Of a DNA stretch of 64,000 nt, positions 27,771 through 35,899 are shown piece by piece. Every line of letters begins with the position of its first letter. The stretch's first letter is position 1. The translations under genes and the position numbers were made by a program. The stretch covers positions 62,001 to 126,000 of the forward strand of contig JBBDYQ010000009.1 of the NCBI GenBank assembly GCA_040901445.1. Reading direction: 5' to 3'. Source of the DNA: Thermoleophilaceae bacterium (GTDB lineage Bacteria; Actinomycetota; Thermoleophilia; Solirubrobacterales; Thermoleophilaceae). The notes below the pieces were generated by a model, which saw only the letters and a program-made list of their open reading frames with translations, ran no database searches and was not told where the DNA came from.

Positions 27771-28783
27771 AGGCCCTCCCCGTGATACAGCCGGGCGCGG
27801 AGCCACAGCTCTCGCCCGCCGAGATCGCTGCGCTGGAACACGAGATCCGCGCGCTCGCCATGGATCGCAACGCGGTCATCCTGGCGCACAACTACCAGCT
27901 GCCGGAGGTCCAGGGGGTGGCCGACTACGTCGGCGACTCGCTCGGCCTCTCCCGCCAGGCGGCGGCCTCGGGGGGCGACACGATCGTCTTCTGCGGCGTC
28001 CACTTCATGGCCGAGACGGCCTCGATCCTCTCGCCCGAGAAGACCGTGCTGCTGCCGGACCTCGGCGCCGGCTGTTCGCTCGCGGACTCCATCACCGCCG
28101 AGCAGCTGCGCGCGTGGAAGGCGCAGCACCCCGGCGCGATCGTCGTGATGTACGTGAACACCACTGCGGAGGTCAAGGCCGAAACGGATTACTGCTGCAC
28201 CTCGGCCAACGCGGTGGGCGTGGTGGAGCACATCCGCCGCGAGCACGGCGAGGACACCGAGATCCTGTTCGGCCCCGACATGTGGCTGGGCGCCTATGTC
28301 GAGCGCGTCACCGGCCGCCCGCTGCGCGTCTGGGACGGCGAATGCCACGTGCACGCCGGCATCCGGCCGGCCGACATCGAGCGCACGCGCGAGGAGAACC
28401 CCGGCGCCGAGTTCATGATCCACCCGGAGTGCGGCTGCTCCACGCAGGTCATGGAATACGTGGCCGCCGGCGACGTGGACCCGGAGCGCACGCACATGCT
28501 CTCCACCGGCGGGATGCTCGCGTTCGCGCGCGAGTCCGACGCGGACACGTTCATCGTTGCGACCGAGACCGGCATGCTGCATCCGCTGGAGGAGGAGAAC
28601 CCCGGCAAGAGCTTCGTGCCGGCCAACCGCGCGGCCGTCTGCAGGTACATGAAGATGATCACGCTGCCGAAGGTGCGCGACGCGCTCCGCCACGGCGGGG
28701 CGGACTACACCGTGAAGGTCGATCCGGAGCTTGCCGAGCGGGCCCGGGTGCCGATCGAGCGGATGGTCGCCATATCCCCCTAG
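27767..28783 (+). CDS. nadA: Quinolinate synthase A
   Basis: A 338-residue [4Fe-4S] enzyme that condenses iminoaspartate with dihydroxyacetone phosphate to quinolinate. The start AVILAHNYQLPEVQ, the Cys in FCGVHFMAE, YVNTTAEVKAETDYCCTSAN, GPDMWLGAYV and the late MIHPECGCS segment give the expected iron-sulfur and substrate residues. The ATG at 27767 overlaps the protease stop. An internal TAGAAT (27754-27759) ends seven bases before the ATG, so a separate leaderless transcript is possible. The iminoaspartate source (NadB or aspartate dehydrogenase) is not in the window. Confidence 0.96.
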   Translation: MKALPVIQPGAEPQLSPAEIAALEHEIRALAMDRNAVILAHNYQLPEVQGVADYVGDSLGLSRQAAASGGDTIVFCGVHFMAETASILSPEKTVLLPDLGAGCSLADSITAEQLRAWKAQHPGAIVVMYVNTTAEVKAETDYCCTSANAVGVVEHIRREHGEDTEILFGPDMWLGAYVERVTGRPLRVWDGECHVHAGIRPADIERTREENPGAEFMIHPECGCSTQVMEYVAAGDVDPERTHMLSTGGMLAFARESDADTFIVATETGMLHPLEEENPGKSFVPANRAAVCRYMKMITLPKVRDALRHGGADYTVKVDPELAERARVPIERMVAISP

Positions 28784-28898
28784 CGCGATCGTCCGATCCG
28801 TCCTACGGTGGATGGAACCGTGGGCATGGTCTGGATGACCGGAGTTCGGATGATTGCGTCGCTGCAGTCGCTGCTCGACGCTCTAGGCTTCGCGCGCC

Positions 28899-29654
28899 GT
28901 GATGCCCACGCTCCAGCGCATCCATCCGCCGGGCGGGCGGAGCACGCCGCAGGAGATCGCGCGGGAGCTGGAGTTCGCGGCGCTCGCGCCGCCTGACCGG
29001 CCCTATCTCGTCCTCAACATGGTCTCGACGGCCGACGGCAAGGTCGTGCTCGACGGACGCTCGGGCGGCATCGGCGACGACGCCGACCGCGCGCTGTTCC
29101 ACGCGCTGCGCACGCGCGTGGACGCGGTGATGATGGGCGCGGGAACGCTGCGCGCCGAGCGCTATGGGCGGCTGGTGCGAGACGCCGGCCGGCGGGCGGA
29201 GCGCGAGCGCGCCGGCCTGGACCCGGATCCACTGGCGATCGTGGTCAGCGCCCGGCTCGCGCTCAGCCCCGACCTGCCGCTGTTCGCCGCGGAGGGGCAG
29301 CGCGTGGTCGTGCTCACCTCGGCGGAGGCCGAGCTCGAGGCGGCCGCCGACATCCACTACCTGCGCGCTCCCGACGGCAGGCTCGAGCTGGGACCGCTGC
29401 TGCGGCGCCTGCGGGAGGAGCACGGCGTGCGCTCCATCCTCTGCGAGGGCGGCCCCACGCTCAATGCGAGCCTGCTGCACGAGGGGCTCGTGGACGAGCT
29501 CTTCCTGTCGCTGGCCCCCAAGCTCGCGGGCGGCTCCCACCCGCTGACCGCCGTCGCCGGGGAGCCGCTGCCCGAGCCGGCAGGGATGGAGCTCGCCTGG
29601 TCGTACATCGGCGAGAGCTCGCTCTTTCTGCGCTACCGGCTGCCGCGCCGATAA
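28899..29654 (+). CDS. RibD C-terminal / pyrimidine reductase family protein
   Basis: A 251-residue NADPH-dependent reductase of the dihydrofolate-reductase-like RibD_C family. Visible are LNMVSTADGKVVLDGRSGG, VDAVMMGAGTLRAERYG, and LCEGGPTLNASLLHEGLVDELF, which together form the usual NADPH and substrate sites. In riboflavin synthesis such proteins reduce the ribosyl side chain, but stand-alone copies often have other or unknown substrates. TAGGCT (28884-28889) ends nine bases before GTG 28899, which favours that start over the ATG three bases later. No other rib genes are nearby. Confidence 0.82.
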   Translation: MMPTLQRIHPPGGRSTPQEIARELEFAALAPPDRPYLVLNMVSTADGKVVLDGRSGGIGDDADRALFHALRTRVDAVMMGAGTLRAERYGRLVRDAGRRAERERAGLDPDPLAIVVSARLALSPDLPLFAAEGQRVVVLTSAEAELEAAADIHYLRAPDGRLELGPLLRRLREEHGVRSILCEGGPTLNASLLHEGLVDELFLSLAPKLAGGSHPLTAVAGEPLPEPAGMELAWSYIGESSLFLRYRLPRR

Positions 29655-29742
29655 GTCGGATTCCGCGGCCCGCTGATGCCTGCACGAGGGCTTGCACCCC
29701 TGGTGCGCGCGGCGCGCGGCCTGCTACAACCGATGGCCTCGC

Positions 29743-30561
29743 ATGGCCACGCGAACCGACGAGTCAGCCCCCCGCGGGCGGCGCGCCCGGCAGAAGCCGG
29801 ACGTGCCCGTCGTGGAGCTCAAGGACGTCACGAAGGTCTACGGCGCCGGTGCGGTGGCGCTCGAGCGGGTATCGCTGCGGATAGGCCGCGGCGAGTTCGT
29901 CTTCCTCGTCGGGCCCACCGGCTGCGGCAAGTCCACGACGATGCGGCTGCTGCTCAAGGAGATGGAGCCCACGGAGGGCCAGATCTTCATCGCCGGGCGC
30001 AACCTCGGCCAGGTCCCGCGCAAGAAGGTGCCGTTCCTGCGCCGCAACATCGGCGTGGTGTTCCAGGACTACAAGCTGCTGCCCAACCGCACCGTGTACG
30101 CGAACGTGGCGTACTCGCTCGAGGTCATCGGCGAGAGCCGGCAGTCCATCCGGCGCAAGGTCCCGGACATCCTGCGCCTGGTCGGCCTCTCCACCAAGCT
30201 CCACAACTACCCGGACGAGCTGTCGGGCGGCGAGCAGCAGCGCGTGTCGATCGCGCGCGCGTTCGTCAACCACCCGCCGCTGCTGCTGTGCGACGAGCCC
30301 ACGGGCAACCTCGACCCCGAGACCTCCATCGGGATCATGCAGCTCATCTACCGCATCAACCGCACCGGCTCGACCGTGATCGTGGCCACCCACGACCACT
30401 CGATGGTGGACAAGATGCGCCGGCGCGTGGTGGAGATGCAGGAGGGCCGGGTCATCCGCGACCAGGTGTCGGGCCTCTACCGGCCGGACGAGTCCACGAG
30501 CGAGTTCGCGGTGCGCCTGCGCGGTGAGCTCGGCGTGGGTCCGGAGGGGCATCCGAATTGA
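29743..30561 (+). CDS. ftsE: Cell division ATP-binding protein FtsE
   Basis: A 272-residue ABC ATPase that, with FtsX, couples septum formation to activation of cell-wall hydrolases. Walker A is GPTGCGKST (residues 57-65), the signature LSGGEQQR is followed by [12 protein letters not shown], and the H-loop is VATHDHSM. The first 20 residues are a basic extension. ATG 29743 was chosen because the FtsE core starts soon after; in-frame codons upstream encode non-conserved sequence. The end overlaps the TTG start of ftsX. Confidence 0.95.
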   Translation: MATRTDESAPRGRRARQKPDVPVVELKDVTKVYGAGAVALERVSLRIGRGEFVFLVGPTGCGKSTTMRLLLKEMEPTEGQIFIAGRNLGQVPRKKVPFLRRNIGVVFQDYKLLPNRTVYANVAYSLEVIGESRQSIRRKVPDILRLVGLSTKLHNYPDELSGGEQQRVSIARAFVNHPPLLLCDEPTGNLDPETSIGIMQLIYRINRTGSTVIVATHDHSMVDKMRRRVVEMQEGRVIRDQVSGLYRPDESTSEFAVRLRGELGVGPEGHPN

Positions 30562-31418
30562 GGTTCGGCTTCTTCCTCAAGGAGGCGCTGCGCGCGCTGT
30601 CGCGCAACGCCGCCCCGAGTCTCGCGGCCATGCTCACCGTGCTGCTCACCGCGCTCGTGCTCGGCGTGTTCATCCCCGTGGTGCAGGCCACCACGGGCAC
30701 CGCCAACGAGGTGCGCAGCCGGGTGGTGGTGGACGTCTTCGTGAAGGAGGGGGAGGACCCGCGCGCGCTGCGCGACGAGCTGGCCGCCGTGCCCAACGTC
30801 GAGCGCGTGGAGTTCATCTCCAAGGACGCCGCGCTCGAGCGTGAGCAGAGGCGCAATCCGGAGGCGTTCGAGCTGCTCGGGACCAACCCGCTGCCCGACT
30901 CCTTCCGGCTCACGCCGGGGGATCCGGACGGGGTGCAGGAGATCGTCGCGGCCATCGAGGGGCAGCAGCTCGCCGCGGTCGACGAGGTGCGCAACCGCGA
31001 GGAGGACACGGACAAGATCCTCGAGGCCACGGGCCTGGTGAAGCTGCTCACCGCCGGCATCGCGGTGCTGCTCGTGCTGGCGTCGATCGCCCTGATCGCC
31101 AACACCATCCGCCTGTCGATCTTCGCTCGCCGCCGCGAGGTGGAGGTGATGAAGCTCGTGGGTGCAACCAACTGGTTCATTCGCTGGCCGTTCGTGTTCG
31201 AGGGCGTGATCGTGGGCTTCATGGGCGGCCTGCTGGCGGTGCTCATGCTCTGGATCGCGAAGGAGACGTTCGTGGACCCGCTCGAGGACCGCTTCGCGCT
31301 GCTCGCCGCGCCGGACACGATCTCGTTCCCGCTGCTCGTGACCGTCCTGATGATCGCCTGCGTCGCGGTGTCCGCGGTCGGCAGCGGCCTCACGCTGCGC
31401 CGCTTCCTCAGGGTCTAG
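30558..31418 (+). CDS. ftsX: Cell division protein FtsX
   Basis: A 286-residue membrane partner of FtsE. One N-terminal membrane helix (about residues 20-45) is followed by an extracytoplasmic domain with ARRVEVMKLVG-type features near the second helix; three further helices form the C-terminal half (VKLLTAGIAVLLVLASIALIANTIRLSIFA and on). It begins with a TTG codon overlapping the ftsE stop (TTGA), so translation is coupled. The extracytoplasmic loop would recruit a murein hydrolase; which one is not evident here. Confidence 0.93.
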   Translation: MRFGFFLKEALRALSRNAAPSLAAMLTVLLTALVLGVFIPVVQATTGTANEVRSRVVVDVFVKEGEDPRALRDELAAVPNVERVEFISKDAALEREQRRNPEAFELLGTNPLPDSFRLTPGDPDGVQEIVAAIEGQQLAAVDEVRNREEDTDKILEATGLVKLLTAGIAVLLVLASIALIANTIRLSIFARRREVEVMKLVGATNWFIRWPFVFEGVIVGFMGGLLAVLMLWIAKETFVDPLEDRFALLAAPDTISFPLLVTVLMIACVAVSAVGSGLTLRRFLRV

Positions 31419-31446
31419 AAGGCGCGCGTGGCCGGGGGCTAACCTA

Positions 31447-31498
31447 GGGGTCAGGTCTTGCAATGCAACAGCCCTGTTGCATTGCAAGACCTGACCCC
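31447..31498. repeat. Perfect 25-base-pair palindrome with GGGGTCAGGTC tip
   Basis: The left arm (31447-31471, beginning GGGGTCAGGTCTTGC) is exactly complementary to the right arm (31474-31498) with only two bases between. The outer GGGTCAGGTC is shared with the element at 19564, while the interior differs. It fills the gap between ftsX and ctpA. It would fold as a strong hairpin on either strand and could stop transcription, but its sequence conservation suggests a REP/MITE-like repeat. Confidence 0.85.
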
Positions 31499-31514
31499 CT
31501 CAACATCGCCCCGC

Positions 31515-32687
31515 ATGCCTGCCGCCCGCACCATCTCGATCGCGCTCTCCTGCGCGCTGCTGGCCCTCGTTGCCGGCCTCTGGCTGGGCGGGCACCCGGA
31601 GAGCCTGCCGGAGCCCCTGCGCAGCGCGTTCGTGGACGAGGAGGCGGCCGCCCGCGCCGAGCTCATCGAGACGATCGAGGAGAACTTCTACGAGGAGGTG
31701 GACGAAGAGGCGCTCGAGCAGGCGTCGCTCAAGGGCATCGTCCAGTCGCTCGACGACCGCTTCTCCCAGTACTTCACGCCCGAGGAGACCGAGGCGCTCC
31801 AGCAGTCGCTCCAGGGCGAGTTCGACGGCGTGGGCATGACGGTGGACGCCGGCGACCGCGGCCTGGTGGTGGTGTCCGTCTTCGAGGACAGCCCCGCCGA
31901 GGGCGCGGGCATCCGCCCCGAGGACGTGATCACGCGCGTGAACGGCCGGTCGATAGCGGGCGTCCCGCTGGAGCTGGCGACGGCGCGCATCAAGGGCGAG
32001 GCCGGCACCGACGTCACGCTCACCGTGCTGCGTCCCGACAGCGGCGACCGGCGGACGGTGAAGGTGGAGCGCGCCCGCATCGTGGTGCCGATCACCGAGG
32101 GCGAGATCCGGCGGGTGGACGGTGTCGAGCTCGGCGTGGTGGAGCTGTCCAGCTTCAGCTCGGGGGCGCACGGCCAGCTGCGCCAGGAGATCGAGCGCCT
32201 GCTGGAGGAGGGCGCCAAGGGACTCGTGCTCGACCTGCGCGACAACGGCGGCGGGCTGCTCCAGGAGGGCGTGCTGGTGGCCAGCATCTTCATCGAGGAC
32301 GGCGAGGTCGTGAGCACGGACGGGCGCACCAAGCCCGAGCGCGTGTTCGAGGCTCGCGGCGACGCCATCGACGAGGACATACCGGTGGTCGTGCTCGTGA
32401 ACCGCGGCACTGCCAGCGCCTCGGAGATCGTCGCTGGCGCGCTGCGCGACCGCGAGCGCGCCATCGTGGCCGGCACGCGCACGTTCGGCAAGGGCGTCTT
32501 CCAGGAGATCGAGCAGCTCGACAACGGCGGTGCGCTGGACCTCACGGTGGGCCAGTACTTCCTCCCGGACGGCGACAACCTCACGGAGAACGGCATCCGG
32601 CCGGCCGTGCGGGCGCGCGACCTGCCGCGCACCGAGCGCGACGAGGCCCTGCCGATCGCGCTCGAGACGCTCCGCGACGAGCTGTGA
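31515..32687 (+). CDS. ctpA: C-terminal processing protease, S41 family
   Basis: A 390-residue exported serine protease. A signal or anchor helix (residues 5-25) precedes a helical N-terminal region, a PDZ domain (about residues 100-180, GVGMTVDAG ... SPAEGAGIRPEDVITRVNG) and the S41 core. The catalytic pair is Ser301 in GTASASEI and Lys326 in TFGKG, 25 residues apart as in CtpB. Such proteases trim envelope proteins or cell-wall hydrolases. It sits directly after ftsEX, where many actinobacteria have a peptidase gene, so a role in FtsEX-controlled hydrolysis is plausible. It overlaps the RNase gene by four bases (GTGA). Confidence 0.92.
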   Translation: MPAARTISIALSCALLALVAGLWLGGHPESLPEPLRSAFVDEEAAARAELIETIEENFYEEVDEEALEQASLKGIVQSLDDRFSQYFTPEETEALQQSLQGEFDGVGMTVDAGDRGLVVVSVFEDSPAEGAGIRPEDVITRVNGRSIAGVPLELATARIKGEAGTDVTLTVLRPDSGDRRTVKVERARIVVPITEGEIRRVDGVELGVVELSSFSSGAHGQLRQEIERLLEEGAKGLVLDLRDNGGGLLQEGVLVASIFIEDGEVVSTDGRTKPERVFEARGDAIDEDIPVVVLVNRGTASASEIVAGALRDRERAIVAGTRTFGKGVFQEIEQLDNGGALDLTVGQYFLPDGDNLTENGIRPAVRARDLPRTERDEALPIALETLRDEL

Positions 32688-34402
32688 CGAGGCCCCGGCT
32701 GGAGGAGCCGGTGGTCGCGGTCCTCGGCAAGCGCGGCCGCTTTCTCGTGGCCGAGCCGCTCTTCGAGCGCGGCGGGCAGCGGCTCACCCTCGACGGCAAG
32801 TCCGGCGCGGTTGGGGACCTCGTGCTCGTGGGCGGGGGCAAGCGCGGCCCGCGGGTGCTGCGGCGCATCGGCCGCCCCGACGTGGCGCGCCACGTGGTGG
32901 AGGGGCTCATGCTCGACCGCGGCCTGCGCCGCTCGTTCCCGCACAAGGTCGAGGGCGAGGCGGCGGACGCCGCAGGCGTCGCTCCCGGCCTCGGCCGCCG
33001 CGCAGACCTCACCGACCTCCCCACCTTCACGATCGACCCCACCGACGCGAAGGACTACGACGATGCCATCTCCGCCCGCCGCGAGGGCGAGCGTGTGCGG
33101 CTGTGGGTGCACATCGCGGACGTCTCCGCCTACGTGCGTCCCGGCACGCTGCTGGAGCGCGAGGCGTTTCGCCGCGCCACCAGCGTGTACGTTCCGGGCG
33201 CGGTGGAGCCCATGCTCCCCGAGGCGCTCTCCAACACCGCCTGCAGCCTGGTGCCCGGGCGCGAACGGCCGGCCGTGACGGTCGAGATGGAGATGGACGG
33301 CACGGACGCCGTGTCGGTGGCCTTCCAGCGTTCGCTCATCCGCTCGGACGCCCGTCTGACCTACGCGCACGTGGATCGTGTGTTCGCGGGAGAGGAGCGC
33401 GCGGAGGAGCCCTGGGCCGAGCCGCTCGAGGCCGCGCGCGCGGTGGCCTCCGCGCTGCGCGAGCGCCGCGAGTCGCGCCGCTCGCTGGAGGTGGACTCCG
33501 TCGAGCCCTCCTTCCTGTTCGACGACGAGGGCAACGTCACCGGCATCGTGCATGACGAGCAGACGGAGTCCCACCGCCTGATCGAGGAGCTCATGATCCT
33601 CGCCAACGAGCAGGTTGCCACCTACCTCTCCGGCCGCAAGCTGCCCACCCTCTACCGCGTGCACGAGCGGCCCGAGCCGCAGGCCATCGTGGCGCTCGCG
33701 GACAAGCTGGCGAGCCTCGACGTGCCCACGCCGCCGCTGCCGCGCAACATGAGCCCCCGCCAAGCCGCGGACCTGGCGGCGGACATCAGCCGGCACGTGG
33801 CCGCCCACGTGCGCCGCACCGGGCGGGGCCGGGCGGGGCTCACCTCGCTCGTCCTGCGCTCGCTCAAGCAGGCCGTCTACACGCCGAGGAACCTCGGGCA
33901 CTCAGGCCTGGCCAGCACCAGCTACTGCCACTTCACCTCGCCCATCCGCCGCTACCCCGACCTCGTGGCCCACCGGGCGCTGCTCGCCGGGCTCGGGCTC
34001 GACGATGCCGCGCCGCGCGCCGCGGAGCTCACGGACGCGGGCGTGTGGGCGTCCGAGCGCGAACGCGACGCCATGAAGGTGGAGCGCGACGCCGACGACG
34101 TCTGCCGTTGCTTCCTGCTCGAGCGGCGCCTGTTCGAGAGTGGCTGGGAGGACGCCGAGTTCGAGGGGGAGATCGTCGGCCTGATCGGCGCGGGGGCCTT
34201 CGTGCGCTTCGGAGAGGACGGCTTCGAGGGCTTCCTGCCCGCCCGGCGGCTGCCCGGAGAGTGGTGGTCGCTCAACGAGACAGAGACCGCCCTGGTGGGG
34301 GAGCGCTCGGGCCGCGCGCTGCGGTTCGGGGACAGCGTGGGGGTGCGCGTCGAGCGCGTCGAGGCGCCGCGTGGGCGCGTGGACCTCGTCCCGGCCGGCT
34401 GA
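32684..34402 (+). CDS. Short RNase R / RNase II family exoribonuclease
   Basis: A 572-residue 3'-5' exoribonuclease. The RNB catalytic domain (about residues 110-440) starts with TIDPTDAKDYDDAI, whose Asp residues bind the two metals; SYCHFTSPIRRYPDLVAHR near the end is the second conserved block. The last 80 residues are an S1 RNA-binding domain. Only one short cold-shock-like region precedes RNB, so the winged helix and one CSD of typical RNase R (about 800 residues) are missing. The GTG start at 32684 overlaps ctpA. Its position before smpB fits the known cooperation of RNase R with tmRNA. Confidence 0.88.
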   Translation: MTRPRLEEPVVAVLGKRGRFLVAEPLFERGGQRLTLDGKSGAVGDLVLVGGGKRGPRVLRRIGRPDVARHVVEGLMLDRGLRRSFPHKVEGEAADAAGVAPGLGRRADLTDLPTFTIDPTDAKDYDDAISARREGERVRLWVHIADVSAYVRPGTLLEREAFRRATSVYVPGAVEPMLPEALSNTACSLVPGRERPAVTVEMEMDGTDAVSVAFQRSLIRSDARLTYAHVDRVFAGEERAEEPWAEPLEAARAVASALRERRESRRSLEVDSVEPSFLFDDEGNVTGIVHDEQTESHRLIEELMILANEQVATYLSGRKLPTLYRVHERPEPQAIVALADKLASLDVPTPPLPRNMSPRQAADLAADISRHVAAHVRRTGRGRAGLTSLVLRSLKQAVYTPRNLGHSGLASTSYCHFTSPIRRYPDLVAHRALLAGLGLDDAAPRAAELTDAGVWASERERDAMKVERDADDVCRCFLLERRLFESGWEDAEFEGEIVGLIGAGAFVRFGEDGFEGFLPARRLPGEWWSLNETETALVGERSGRALRFGDSVGVRVERVEAPRGRVDLVPAG

Positions 34403-34449
34403 GGGGGCGGTGTTTGCCCGGTGCCCGTCGCTGGGTATGGCTTCTAGCG

Positions 34450-35220
34450 ATGGGCAGGCGGGAACAGCAGGACATGGCGCTCTTGCGTCGCTACCGCGAC
34501 GGCGATCACGCCGCGCGTGACGAGTTCGTGGAGCGCATGCTGCCGCTCGTCCGGCGGCTGGCCTCGCGCTACGGCCGCGGCTCGGAGCCGCTCGACGACC
34601 TGGTCCAGGCCGGCAGTGTCGGCCTCGTCAAGGCCATCGACCGCTTCGACCACGAGCGCGGGCTCCCGTTCATGCGATTCGCCGTGCCCACCATCCTCGG
34701 CGAGATCAAGCGCCACTGCCGCGACACCGGCTGGGCGGCGCACGTGCCGCGCGGCATGCAGGAGCGGGTCATGAAGGTGCGGTCGGCGATCGAGGAGCTC
34801 TCCGGCACCCTCGGCCGCTCGCCGAGCGCCCATGAGCTCGCCGACCACCTCGGTACCGGCGTGGAGGATGTGCTCGAGACGCTCGACGCGGCCACCGCCA
34901 GCACGGCTGTCTCCCTCGACGCCCCCATGGGCGGGGACGACGAGGAGGGTGCCACGCGCGCCGACGCGCTCGGCCTGGAGGACGCGAGCTACGGCCGCGT
35001 GGTGGATCTCGCCAGCGTGGTCCCCGCGCTGCGCGTGCTGCCCGAGCGCGAACGCGAGATCGTGCGCCTGCGCTTCGTGGAGGACCTCACCCAGACGCAG
35101 ATCGCAGAGCGCGTCGGTGTCTCGCAGATGCACGTGTCGCGCCTGCTGCGGCGCGCGCTCGAGCGCGTCCGAGCCGTGGCGGAGTCCCGCGTGCAGGGCT
35201 CCGGCCGTCACGCCGCGTAG
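34450..35220 (+). CDS. SigB/SigF-type RNA polymerase sigma factor
   Basis: A 256-residue group 3 sigma factor. Region 2 has DLVQAGSVGLVKAIDRFDHERG and FMRFAVPTILGEIKRHCRD, region 3 includes GTLGRSPSAHELADHLG, and region 4 ends with LRVLPEREREIVRLRFVEDLTQTQIAERVGVSQMHVSRLLRR. This set is characteristic of SigB/SigF/SigG factors that are held by RsbW-type anti-sigma kinases. No anti-sigma or STAS gene is adjacent; the nearest RsbW-like protein is at 52378. It probably controls stress or starvation genes. Confidence 0.88.
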   Translation: MGRREQQDMALLRRYRDGDHAARDEFVERMLPLVRRLASRYGRGSEPLDDLVQAGSVGLVKAIDRFDHERGLPFMRFAVPTILGEIKRHCRDTGWAAHVPRGMQERVMKVRSAIEELSGTLGRSPSAHELADHLGTGVEDVLETLDAATASTAVSLDAPMGGDDEEGATRADALGLEDASYGRVVDLASVVPALRVLPEREREIVRLRFVEDLTQTQIAERVGVSQMHVSRLLRRALERVRAVAESRVQGSGRHAA

Positions 35221-35236
35221 CAGCGCGCGCTTCAGC

Positions 35237-35407
35237 GGCTAGTACGCGTGTCCGGAAGTTCCGCGTGGAACCCGGCGAGGGGCTGGGCGTGACTGACGTT
35301 GGACGCGGGATGAGTCGATGCAGAGCATCGGCGATTCCCGCGGCCGGCGTCAGGCGCGTCCAGACGCCGCCGGTTCCCGCCGGAACTTGCGGATGCGTGT
35401 ACTAGCC
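35237..35407. repeat. 171-base element bounded by 41-base imperfect inverted repeats
   Basis: GGCTAGTAC at 35237 and GTACTAGCC ending at 35407 are the tips of two arms that match at 31 of 41 positions when one is reversed (30 of the first 36). Between them lie about 90 bases with no open frame of note. The element occupies almost the whole sigma-smpB gap, and the smpB -10 (TAGCCT, 35403-35408) is part of the right tip. It could be a decayed MITE or a structured leader. Confidence 0.65.
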
Positions 35408-35419
35408 TCAAACGCCGAA

Positions 35420-35896
35420 ATGGCGAAGAAGTCCAAGCGCAAGGCCGCTCCCGGCGACGTGGCCACCAACCGGCAGGCCTCCTACCGCTACCAGCTGCTC
35501 GAACGCTGGGAGTGCGGCATCGTGCTGCAGGGCAGCGAGGTCAAGTCGCTGCGCCAGGGCCAGGTACAGCTCAAGGACGCCTACGCCTCGTTGCGCGACG
35601 GCGAGGTCTGGCTCCACAACATGCACGTCTCCCCCTACGCGCCGGCCGCCGGCGAGAACCACGAGCCCGAGCGCCCGCGCAAGCTGCTCATGCACCGGCG
35701 CGAGATCGAGCGCCTGATCGGCAAGACGCAGGAGAAGGGCCTGACCCTCGTGCCCACCCGGCTGTACTTCTCGGGCCCGAATGCGAAGGTCGAGATCGCG
35801 CTCGCCAAGGGCAAGGATGTCCGCGACAAGCGCGAGGACCTCAAGCGCAAGGACCAGAAGCGCGAGATCGAGCGCGCGCTCCGCGGCGACCTCTAG
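35420..35896 (+). CDS. smpB: SsrA-binding protein SmpB
   Basis: A 158-residue partner of tmRNA in rescue of stalled ribosomes. It has the full family pattern: ATNRQASYRYQLLERWECGI, VLQGSEVKSLRQGQVQLKDAYA, NMHVSPYAPA, RPRKLLMHRREI, LTLVPTRLYFS and a Lys-rich C-terminal tail (KRKDQKREIERALRGDL) that enters the decoding site. TAGCCT ends 11 bases before the ATG, close to leaderless. tmRNA itself lies 900 bases downstream on the same strand. Confidence 0.97.
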   Translation: MAKKSKRKAAPGDVATNRQASYRYQLLERWECGIVLQGSEVKSLRQGQVQLKDAYASLRDGEVWLHNMHVSPYAPAAGENHEPERPRKLLMHRREIERLIGKTQEKGLTLVPTRLYFSGPNAKVEIALAKGKDVRDKREDLKRKDQKREIERALRGDL

Positions 35897-35899
35897 CCG

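Noticed and set aside
28808-28996. A 62-codon frame upstream of the RibD-like gene
   Set aside because: It overlaps the start of the better-supported gene, has no ribosome site or promoter, and has no recognisable sequence.
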